Origin: Arthrobotrys musiformis
Lineage: Eukaryota; Ascomycota; Orbiliomycetes; Orbiliales; Orbiliaceae
DNA: 64,000 nucleotides
Reading direction: 5' to 3'
Assembly (NCBI GenBank): GCA_036971715.1
Contig: JAVHJL010000010.1
Location: 558,001 to 622,000 of the forward strand
Each line of letters begins with the position of its first letter. The stretch's first letter is position 1. This document shows positions 22,701 through 32,308 of the stretch, in pieces. Made by a program: the position numbers and the translations under genes. The notes beneath the pieces were generated by a model, which worked only from the letters and a program-made list of their open reading frames with translations, was not told the DNA's origin and did no database searches.

Positions 22701-25191
22701 GGAGGAGTGAGCAAGACCATATGCATATGCGCCCATCGCATGGAGTTGGAATCCGGAATCTGAAACGATGACAAAGGCGATGACTACGAGAAACAACGGG
22801 ATTGGCTTATCATTACATACTCTATTCCCCTACTATGATGTGAGATATGAGATGCTCGACCCGTCCCGTGGGGAACATATTCCATGTGGCACAAACGTTG
22901 AATGAGGGAAAAGCAATGTTCTGCAAGTTATTGCCTCCACCCTGGGAGAGGAAAACTCAATTGCAAAGCTATATGGCGGTCGATAGGAATCGAGCCATGC
23001 ACAAGGATTTTTCTGCAGAATCAAGCCGTAGGCAACCATGGCCATGACTTAGACAGTGATCTCGCGATGCATGCCCCTGGGATATGCTAGTAACTCAATG
23101 CTTTATTCTTTCTAGACTCAGAAGAAATTTCGAAAAAAACACCGGCCTTTTAAGCTTTTAAGGATCATTTCCCGAGCGGAACTGCGGTAGACGTCCAATA
23201 TCCGACCATATAGGGTTAAATGCATAAACGCGATGCGGGGGACATGGACTGCGAAACAGTGTCTCAGAGGTTGGCTAAAGTTGCCAGCACAGAGCTGCTA
23301 ACTAATATCGAGATCCCTTTCTTCAGAAATACCTATGAATGCATGTATGAGGACCGCTATGTCAAAATAAAACGAAGAAGAAGCATAAATAAAATTCGCG
23401 ATCCATGTGCGGGAATCGATTAATATTAGCCCACCCGGGTTTTGGCTGACCCGAATCGAATCCTGAAACAGATTGTTTCTAATATATTTGTCGAGGATAG
23501 GGCTCCCTGGAACCGACGGGCATTGTCGAGGCTTGGTACTATAACTTCCCGGGAATCAGGCAAACCTCCTGGCTTTATCTTAACTTCATCTCTACCAAAA
23601 AAGAGCTTGCATGGACGGCCCAAGCGTTCGTATCCTGTTTAGATGCAATATAATTTTGTGCAAGCACAGTGGTGGCAGAATGGTGCTTGAGGGCTCAATC
23701 AAAAGAGAGAGAGCCAGCATCATGATCACAGACCAGACCTCGGCCTCGAGACTAGTCTAACAGAGACTCGAGACTGTCGAGACCGTTACACAATATTGAT
23801 ACATGGCAACACAGGCCTGCAAGCTGGGATGTTGGGTTTGTCGAAACCGCAACGCATTTGTGTCTCACATCTTAGGTTCGGGTTCAAGATCAGGGAGGTA
23901 ACTTAACTAAGTACCTAATCCCAACCAACGGAAATGCATTCTCGGCATACCGGATGCACGTACAGGGGAAGCTTCAATCTCGCATTTGTCGACAGCACTC
24001 GCACTTACTTGGACTCGCACTAGCTCTATCCTTCTTGCAGCTATTCGGCCTGGCTCGTGATGTCCGGATGCAGAATGGCGCTGGCGGTATGCGCCGGTAA
24101 ATCGGTCTACGGATAACTTAACCGAAAGTCACCAAAGCCCTCAGGTCAGAGCCAGTGAGGCACAGTTTTCTCGGACGCCTTGAGCGTTTGTAGACGGAGC
24201 AGGATACCAGGCATGACGTGAGACTCGCTACTGCGACCAATTCTTGTGACAAAGAGTGAGACTTTTTATCAATTTTTTTTTCTTTTTTACGTTGGATGGA
24301 AATCAAATTAATAGTAAACTTTAGCTTGACGTGCGGTGCCTTGGAATATGAGACCCTGAAGTTTAGTTTTTTTTTTTTTGTCTCCCTTCGCAGTGAGAAA
24401 AGAATTTTTCTTGTTGTTCTCTGTGCATTTTTCTAACATACAGCACAAACTTTGCAAAGTACAGTTCGCCGAAAGTCCCTCAGTACCTCTGCAACTTGCA
24501 TGTTGGATTAACGCGAAATCGAGTCGACATTGCAGGTAGATCATTGAGATATCACACAGCTCTACACAATACAATACCAGATTATCCCAACTCGCCGACG
24601 GGAAAATATTTCCAACCAGGGTTTTCCATTTGGTGGTAGCTCCCCAGGTATACGGGCTCTCTGATCCCTTGAAAGTCCTGTCGTAGCATCAGCAAGTTTT
24701 TGAGGCCCGAGCATCTCCGTTTCCCGACAGCCTCGCAGCTAAAATCGCTAGTCAGCAACATTCCACCTCCTGAAGTCAACTCTTAGGTGCAATCTGAGCG
24801 GATTGACATCGGAGCATCTCCGCCTAGATTTGACTTATAGGGGTGTGAAAGGCCAGCAACTAGACGGTAGTACCAAGAGGATCTCGAACCCGGGATCCTT
24901 GAGAGAAGCAAACCTGTATCCTCAAAGAGAAGTTATCGGCTCTCATCCCGAGTATATGGGATGGTGGGTAAGTTTTTCCCTGATCCAATTGTCACCTGTA
25001 CCTGCCGTGACAAGGGCAGGCAAATATCTATGCATGGGGGAGAAATCGAGGGAGTCGTGGGGAAACCTTTGGTAAGGGAAATAGACTAACGGGGAACCAA
25101 TCAACCTCCCTTAATTTCATATATTCTGCGGAGAATAGGCTCATACAAATTCAAGCGACCCGCCATTCTCAGGCATCTATTCGGGCGTCGA
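19758..25191. other. 5.4-kb gene-poor stretch between laeA and the Trk gene
   Basis: No well-supported gene. The first part (to about 20600) is T-rich and probably includes the laeA 3' end. At 20815-21077 there is a CT-rich, promoter- or leader-like tract followed by a possible 55-codon spliced ORF (described under findings). From 21.3 to 25.0 kb the sequence has short overlapping open frames on both strands, TG and TA dinucleotide runs near 21690-21720, 21831-21842 and 22309-22320, repeated CGAGACT words near 23740-23790, and poly-T near 24365. An additional 5' exon of the Trk gene could lie between about 24800 and 25140. Confidence 0.5.
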
Positions 25192-27754
25192 ATGCCCTCA
25201 CTAGGTGTTGGTTTTCTGACATACCACTATGGTTACTTCATTATCACAACGCTTGTCGCGTCAGGCATCCTTTGGGGTGCTCATAACCCGCGGGGCGAAC
25301 TGGGATACGTCGATGCCCTGTTCCTCTCCGTTAGCGCAATGACACTTGCTGGGCTCAATACTGTTAGTAATCAGCCGCATTAAACCTTGATACGTGCCGC
25401 CCTCGTTTGGAGTAAGTTCGTAATTTAACCACGAAGCTTGTGATCTATAGGTGGATCTCTCTTCATTGAACACTTTCCAGCAGTTCATTCTCTTCTTGGA
25501 GTTGTTGCTTGGATCATCGGTAAGTTCCGCTTGCTTTCATTTCGTCTGATGCACCAAAGTTCAATATATATAAAAAGTCGCATCCGTGCATTTTTGTGTT
25601 GATGAAGACTTGGGTTGACGTTTTACTTGCTTTTGGAACAGGTCTTTGTCTCAATAGTGATAGTTCATATTCGGCGATTCGCATTTGAGAAAAGATTCGC
25701 GCAGATTGCAGCAGAGAGGAACCGATCAGGTGGTCCTTCAAAGGAACTAGCAGCCCATGGCCAAACCCCGGGAACAAATACGATCGAGGCTGCTCCCTGT
25801 TCAGTTCACAATGACTTGGATATCAGTGTTCATGGGAACCCATCTGCAATCGGGTTGCACAATCGCTCATCAGCTGGACACCCGGATGATCTCAATGTCA
25901 CACAGAGCGGGACTCTAGATCATGCAAAAGTCCACAGAAGTGATCTAGACCAACAGCAGAGGTTTGATCTCGGAGGGCTCGAGTATAGAGCCATTTACCT
26001 TCTGTCGTGGATTGTTCCGGTGTACTTTATCCTTTGGCAGCTTTTATCCTGCATATCTCTGGGAGCCTGGATCGCAACCTATAAGGCAGATGTGACCCGG
26101 GCAAACGGGTTGAACCCCTGGTGGGTAGGGGCGTTCAATACAGTCTCCGCATTTAACAACTCTGGGATGAGTTTGTTAGATGCCAATATGGTAAGGCTAA
26201 TTTTTCTTTTTTTCTTTTGAGCCATGCATGTTTCCTTGTAGTCTGACCGGAATATTTAGGTTGCTTTCCAAGACTCTTACTTTGTCATTGTGACCATGTC
26301 GTTTCTTATTCTGGCAGGGAATACATGGTATGCACCTGGATATCCCTTGGACGGGACCCTCAAAAGGACCCGAGTTCCCGGGCTTAGCTAACCCGTTCCC
26401 ACGTTTTGATAGCTTCCCGATATTCCTGCGCCTGATTTTGTGGACTCTTTTCAAAATCTTACCGGAAAACGGCTACTTCCACGAGACGAAAAAAGCGCTA
26501 GGGTTCTTGCTGCGTCATCCGCGGAGATGCTTTACTCATTTGTAAGTTTTTGCTTGATTCTTGCTCAGGGCCGTGCCTAACATTGATGTAGATTCCCTCC
26601 ACAGCATACGTGGTGGCTCCTAACGGCTGTGATATTCTTGAATGGAACCGATTGGGTAAGTACCGCACCTGCTATAAATCCGTCAAATGGGGCTAACCAT
26701 GGAAAATTAGGTGGCATTCGAGGTTCTAAATGTGAGCCCATAATCATCATTTCTTTGACTATGTGTAATATTCAAGCCTTCGCTGACATTCAAGCGGCGA
26801 TTAGATTGGAATACCTGAAATTGAAAAGCTCCCATTACCAGCAAGGATAATCGATGGCCTCTTCCAAGCTCTGGCCATTCGAAGCGGAGGGTTCTATGTT
26901 GTCCCTATTGCTGCGACGAGAATTAGCTTGCAAGCCTTATATGTTATTATGTAAGTCCGGTTTTCGGCCTAAACTTTGATTCATATAACCGCTCAGAAGA
27001 TACTTACTTCAAACCCCCTCAAAGGATGTATATTGGAGTTTACCCAGTTGTCATTACGATTCGTCGAAGCAACGAGTACTTGTACAGAAGTCTAGGTATT
27101 TACGAAGGTGACGATGAAGAGAAAGCAGACGACGATACCATCTATGAACTTCGTCAGGAGAAGATTAAACCGGTCCTCGGATTCTTCACATCTCAGCTGA
27201 AAGCCCAGCTTTCCCACGACCTTTGGTACGCATTTAAGTTTGAGACGCGACGCCCGGGCGCCCGTTGATACTTGGAATACCATTATTAACTCGGCCACTT
27301 GTTAGGTTCCTTATTCTGGGCATCTGGATTATTGTTGTTATAGAAGCCAAGAGAATTGAGGCCGATCCACGAAACTTCTCGTTCTTTAACATCTGCTTCG
27401 AAGGTATGTCTGAATTGAAACTGGCCACCGTAAAACAGTTGCTGATATATATTCCTGCACTAGCCGTCTCCGGATATGGCACTGTCGGTGTTAGCACCGG
27501 GTTCCCGGATGTTAACTATTCTTTCGCAGGGGAATTCAAATCGTTGTCTAAAATCGTTATGTGTTTTATCATGATGAGGTGCGTAGTCCCTAACCAGTGA
27601 TCAAATCTTTGAACGCATAACTAATACTTCACCATATTACAGAGGACGCCATCGCGGGCTCCCAATCTCCCTTGATAAGGCTGTGCAACTACCCAGCGAT
27701 GTCTGCCCACCATCGGACGCCGAAGATGATAACAACCAACTCAAGTCTAATTGA
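25192..27754 (+). CDS. trk1: Trk-family high-affinity potassium transporter
   Basis: Twelve exons: 25192-25362, 25451-25519, 25642-26190, 26260-26327, 26413-26541, 26592-26655, 26711-26731, 26805-26950, 27025-27225, 27306-27403, 27464-27578, 27643-27754; 580 aa, all in frame. The four pore-loop modules of Trk/HKT proteins are present: SAMTLAGLNTVDLSSLNTFQQ; FNNSGMSL followed by AGNTCFPIFLRLILW; ALAIRSGGFYVVP with MMYIGVYPVVITIRRS; and AVSGYGTVGVSTGFP followed by RGRHRGLP. A hydrophilic loop of about 120 residues separates modules one and two. The family imports K+ at the plasma membrane, driven by membrane potential. The protein is shorter than most fungal Trk proteins. The frame is open 5' of the first ATG (to about 25090) and reads basic residues, so an upstream exon may be missing. 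Exon 7 is only 21 nt. The gene converges on the protease-like gene, with a 196-bp gap. Confidence 0.88.
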
Positions 27755-27950
27755 AATATGTGACTAGCATACATTAAAGAATTGCCAGCGAGCCTATACA
27801 CATTATGGCAACATTAAAAGATATTATACAACCTGAAAACAACCCTAAATATTGCTCCTTACCCCCTGATGTTGTTGATTAACCTCCATAGAATGTTTTC
27901 CGTTTATTCTAATTAGACTAGAGAGATAGAACCATTAGCATCATTGAGTA

Positions 27951-29230
27951 TCAATATAGACACGAGCATCCACAAACCTTTTTCCTGAGGCCGAAGTAGC
28001 CACCATCACCATCAAAGTAAAGATCGTATCCGTTATAGAATTTGCGCCCCCTGTTGATCGATTAGCTTTGACACTCGTAAACGTGAACAAAAGTTTCAGG
28101 ACCTGGGTTTCTTACGTGTTAACACCGAGAATAGATCTCGTTCCGACCCAAGTGGGTTGCACAGGATTGTTGGTACCAATAGTTCCAGACTTAGCTTTGG
28201 GCACAGAAAGGAACCCCACCTCACCAAATGGGGTAGAAGGATTTGGGATCCTGATAGTTATCTCATTCCCTTCCTTGTGGGAGACGTCGCCTTTAACATA
28301 GGCATTGGGGATTCCAGTATCCGCGAGGAACGTCCCGGTAGCCCATGTGCCATTGTTGATTTGGACATCACATGGCGGCTCACCCCAGTCCCTGCTCTCG
28401 GTACTTCCTTCCCTCAAGTTCAACTTGACAGCCTTGAATCCCGCCGTGTTCGCCTTCGTGATTCCCAACCAAACACCGGTGGAGTTAATTACATAGCCGG
28501 TTCTGAACTTCGATGAATCAACAACGGATACGCCATCGATAGATTTGATATTCATGAATAGGTTATGTGTTGGTGGGTTTCCACGGGCGAACCCAATACC
28601 CATGTAGGCCTTTCCAACAGTAGTAGTCTGGCGAGCTTCGATCGTAGCTATATCCTCGCCATCTTCCTCATCTTCATCCTCGTCCCCGGTGGCACGGCGT
28701 GTTAGAGCACTTTGACTAGCAGCTGACGTACATGTTCCTTTACAAACGCATGCCTTCTCTCGATCTGCAGTCGGACACCGGTGGTTTTCGTTTGAATCCG
28801 AAAATGCTGGGCAGCAGACTTCATTTGTTCTGATAAGTGCTAAAGCACTGGTAACCACGCCTCCGACATTGACGTCAGTATCACACCAATACCCTTCTTG
28901 TAACCAGTGTGATGAAGTATAGAATACGTGTCCGATTGTGCACTTGCTTGTGAGATAGGTAGTGTTGAATCCATATTTAGAATCGATCACTATACCGGTC
29001 GAACCCGTATCCATGGTAGCGATCAGAGGAATGCCGTTAACAGAGATACTAAGAGTCGGTGCGTCGGTCCATTCCTTGTTTCCTGAATTGTAGAACGGGA
29101 GGAATTTTGTTTGTGTGAAAGGACAATATGCGGGGACGGGATTCGGGTTCGCAAGGGGTGTCATTGGAAGGGCTTCGGCCCCTCGGCCCGCCAGCAAAGT
29201 TGCTGTGATAAGTGCCGCGGTCTTATGCAT
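27951..29230 (-). CDS. Secreted aspartic-protease-like protein (pepsin fold, two DTG sites)
   Basis: Two exons on the minus strand, 29230-28116 and 28050-27951, with a 65-bp intron (donor GTAAGA, GCTAATC branch site, acceptor CAG), 404 aa. Reading through the donor meets a stop after two bases, but splicing adds 32 residues (GRKFYNGYDLYFD...), including a C-terminal GYFGLR motif. Residues 1-20 form a signal peptide (basic start, hydrophobic core, AEA end). D74-TGSTG and D304-TGIP are placed like the paired catalytic aspartates of A1 proteases. The middle is Cys-rich (C97, C116, C139, C140, C152, C161, C163, C167) and has an acidic stretch (183-193) after a dibasic RR. Activity is plausible but unproven; the second site lacks the usual Ser/Thr after DTG. 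Neighbours give no functional clue. A TATA-like word lies near 29335. Confidence 0.8.
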
Positions 29231-29334
29231 TTTGGTTTATATATCTATAAAATGTCTATAGTGCGGCGGGCTTTGTGAATGGTGTGCTCTGGAGATCTAC
29301 TTAGTAAGTCAGTCTAACCAGCGGGGGGCCTCAA

Positions 29335-29340
29335 TTTATA
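29335..29340 (-). promoter_or_regulatory. Possible TATA element of the aspartic-protease-like gene
   Basis: On the minus strand the sequence reads CATATAAATTG, about 105 bp before the start codon at 29230. Position and sequence suit a fungal TATA box. A second TATATAAA lies only a few bases before the ATG and is too close to serve as promoter. Confidence 0.3.
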
Positions 29341-30570
29341 TGTAAATGAATAGAAGGGAAATGTTGGAGGCATAGATCCCTTAAGCGCCATGGCGCTGAT
29401 CCACAGACCTTTCCGTGACTACACCCCGTCTCCCATTAACCTCGTTGGATGCCCGGGGGCTGAGACAAAACGGGAAGCTGAGATCTTCGCCAAATTCACA
29501 AAGCTTAAAGCTGATAGCTTCCACGCAACACGCGGACGCCACCAAAACCTCAGCTATTCCTATATGCGGAAACTGCATAAGTTTCTGTGGTGGCGAACAG
29601 CTTCTCTTGCATAGATGATCGGCTTCCAGGGCAGACGTAATACGAATGTTCGAGAAATTAGTAAATGCAACGGCGAAGAAATCAGAAGGATCATCGAGCT
29701 TGGGCGATAGTGCGATATCCAACAACAACAACGCTGACATGTAACCAATATGCATGTGAGTGATCACGAAATAGCGAGATAAAACATGGAGTCCGTATGC
29801 CTCAAACTGCGTACCATCCTTTAATGATTCCACAAAGGCCTACTTCCTATATACGTGTAAAGGTGGCACTCAGAACGGTGTCAGTCGCCGGAAGATACTT
29901 AATAAAACCAAAGAACAAACCAGTTGACACTCGAACTCCGGAGCTCGGTTTCCAACCAAGTTTTATTCAAAACCGCATCGGGAAATATCAAATTGCTGAG
30001 GCGGCATAGACGGCAATCTTACCCTTCTTCAATGCCTGTCAGTTGATAGGTTGATGGAGGCGTGCGTAAGTCCGCCGATTCGGTTGTTGCGGCTATGTAG
30101 CATGAATAGTCCAGAAAGGCATGAATCTCGAAAAGTCGCATCGCCAAAGAAACGGCATTGTACATAAAATACAGTACTACGTTACAGCAAATTTATATTT
30201 AGAAGCCGAGTTGAGAAAGGAAGCTGCGTACAACATGGGGACGACCCCCATAGCACCATAGTTATGGCCATGTTCGAGTGCCCAACCCTAAGACTAGGCG
30301 GAAACCGGGCGTGCGTCGTCCTGTACCTTGCAGTTCGGTACTTTCGGATCGCAGTTACTGTGCATTTATGACCAAATCCAGTAGCATCAAATTAATCACT
30401 ATCATGGGGTGAATCGGAGAAAATATACCCGTTTTGGCCTCCCTTCCACAAATTTGGCCAATGGGGGTATATATGAGACGTGTTGCATTTTGTAGCGTGT
30501 TGAGTTGTTGAGGCTCTTCGCCCGATTAGGTCATAAGTATGGAACCTGCCTGATAGGTTAGCGGGTGAAA

Positions 30571-30597
30571 CTCACCCTCGTATGGATAGAGGGTGAG
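30571..30597. repeat. Inverted repeat, 9-bp stem with 9-nt loop
   Basis: CTCACCCTC at 30571-30579 is followed by a 9-nt spacer and its exact reverse complement GAGGGTGAG at 30589-30597. It lies in a gene-free stretch, with a second palindrome CGATCTTTAGATCG about 30 bp downstream. No T-run follows it on either strand. Confidence 0.75.
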
Positions 30598-31303
30598 CGC
30601 TGCCTCCACACCTGGATTCGAGACGAGGAACGATCTTTAGATCGGTTTAAAGCGCCAGCACTGTGGCTGAATTGAATTGAATCGACCAAAGCCGGATGGT
30701 TACCCTAGCATATATTACATAGCTGCATAGCTGCTTGATGAACGGGCTGCGGCTGGGCTTTTGGCCAAGGCCTTACAATTTACTAAAGGCTCGGATCGAT
30801 CCGGATCTATGAAGATAGGCTGCAAAGCTAGTCTATTCCACAGTACCGGATATTGATGACCCAGATAAATCTTTGAAACTAAGATTCAATTTAGATCTTT
30901 AATCGATTGAACAGCTAGGTAGCTAATGAAGAACTCGAAAATACACAAAATTTCATTAAAAATCCACAGTGGTGGCAATAACAACCTAGGGAATGAAAGT
31001 CAATGGGCTATGCCATTGCGTGCACAAAACGAAATAAAAGAAAGGTAGAATGTAATCAACGAGCCCTAACCCACACATACAATCGTATAAAAAGAAATTA
31101 AAGGAAAAAGATAGATATTAAGCAATCATAGGTAGCTGACCAACCGATTAGGTAATTTCCGGGGGACTACACACTCGGGCTGGATCCGGAGAGGGGAAAA
31201 ATTGGAGGCAGTGTTAAATAGGTATTGCACCGTAAATCTCGCCGACGAAGCCTGACGGCCCCGTCTCTTTGTCAGCTTTTGAGCAGTTATATATTCGCTG
31301 CGC

Positions 31304-32308
31304 CTACGCAGCCACGTCGTAGTAGTTTTCTGACTGGTCCTCAATCCCAACTTTTTTCCAAATACGAATTTGGTGCTGTGACACAAGCGGCCCAATAAGC
31401 TTTATTGCTTCATCGTCTTCAAGGAGAAATTTGTCGGCATGGCCCAGTCCCTGCTGGAGGATGAAAGTTGGGTAGGTATCTTCCGCGTTCCGATATCTAT
31501 CTTGTCGCCGATTAACACAGTCGGCGATCTTTGAGAGGTGGGATTTGCCAAATTCCCCAACGTAGCCACGGTATTTACAGAAGATTTCATTCACTTGCAG
31601 ACAATTTCCAAGTGAATATTGTGTAGCCTCGCCGAATATTGCGCCAGCCTCGTCAAGAAAAGAATTCCAATGGCCGAAGATAATCTGCCCATTTACATGG
31701 CCTGCGGTTTCGCATTGTTCACGAATATAATCGGTTGCAATCCAGAATAGGAGGCACTCAAACCAGGTCTTCTCATCTGGTTTGATATTGCGATTGCTGG
31801 GACGAAATATCTTGCCATGAGGGTCGACTTTCGCTACCCTGTCACAAAAAGTTCGTACGATATCGTTTCTTTTGTTGAAAATTCTGAGGAACTCGGTGAC
31901 AACTTCGTGGCTGGGTTTCAATTTTCCGCCATTGGTGATTTTTCTGATTTCGTTGAAATAGCAGTTGAAAAGGGTGGGCCTAAGCTTCGGGGCCTGGCGT
32001 TGCTTGCTGTCTCTGATTTCAGTCACATATTTCTGAAGTGCCCCTGGGAGAGCCTTGAAGATTTTCTTCTCCAAATTGGCGGCTCCTGGATAAGTATGAA
32101 GTTTACTTGTTTTATCCCGAAGATGTTCGAGCATGGAAACGAGTTGCTCGGCGTCGAGGAAGGTCAGGTTCCAACTGGAGAGCTCCCCTCGAATGTCATT
32201 GAACCCCTGGATTACCCCCATAATCTCGGCTGCCGATAGGTATTTAAGTATCTCCACGTGGAGCTCAGGAGGAACGGGAAAGAGTTCTTCTTGGGATTCT
32301 CTGTTCAT
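31304..32308 (-). CDS. F-box-like orphan protein, 334 aa
   Basis: Intronless minus-strand frame with a true ATG at 32308 and a TAG at 31304. Residues about 10-32 (LFPVPPELHVEILKYLSAAEIMGV) match the start of an F-box: LP-like proline, E, then helix with I/L and L. Such a domain would bind Skp1 in an SCF ubiquitin ligase. The rest is mostly alpha-helical in composition, with many charged residues, aromatic pairs and no WD40, LRR or membrane segment that I recognise. Fungal genomes carry many F-box proteins with an unknown C-terminal half, often intronless and lineage-specific, in gene-poor surroundings like this. The target is unknown. An ATG-rich antisense frame at 31817-32239 is regarded as a shadow. 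Confidence 0.75.
   Translation of the reverse strand: MNRESQEELFPVPPELHVEILKYLSAAEIMGVIQGFNDIRGELSSWNLTFLDAEQLVSMLEHLRDKTSKLHTYPGAANLEKKIFKALPGALQKYVTEIRDSKQRQAPKLRPTLFNCYFNEIRKITNGGKLKPSHEVVTEFLRIFNKRNDIVRTFCDRVAKVDPHGKIFRPSNRNIKPDEKTWFECLLFWIATDYIREQCETAGHVNGQIIFGHWNSFLDEAGAIFGEATQYSLGNCLQVNEIFCKYRGYVGEFGKSHLSKIADCVNRRQDRYRNAEDTYPTFILQQGLGHADKFLLEDDEAIKLIGPLVSQHQIRIWKKVGIEDQSENYYDVAA

Larger units (their letters stand above)
29231..31303. other. Intergenic, with palindromes and no supported gene
   Basis: Holds the promoter of the protease-like gene at its left end and the 3' end of the F-box-like gene at its right. A 14-bp perfect palindrome sits at 29384-29397, and a 9-bp stem hairpin at 30571-30597. 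A 150-residue minus-strand frame at 29381-29833 starts only at GTG, so it was not called. Confidence 0.55.

Noticed and set aside
24866..24895. tRNA-like B-box word (GGGTTCGAG on the minus strand)
   Set aside because: The flanking bases do not form a T-stem, and no A-box, anticodon arm or acceptor stem could be folded.
29381..29833. 150-codon minus-strand frame upstream of the protease-like gene
   Set aside because: No ATG at the 5' end and no domain; lies in promoter DNA with a palindrome.
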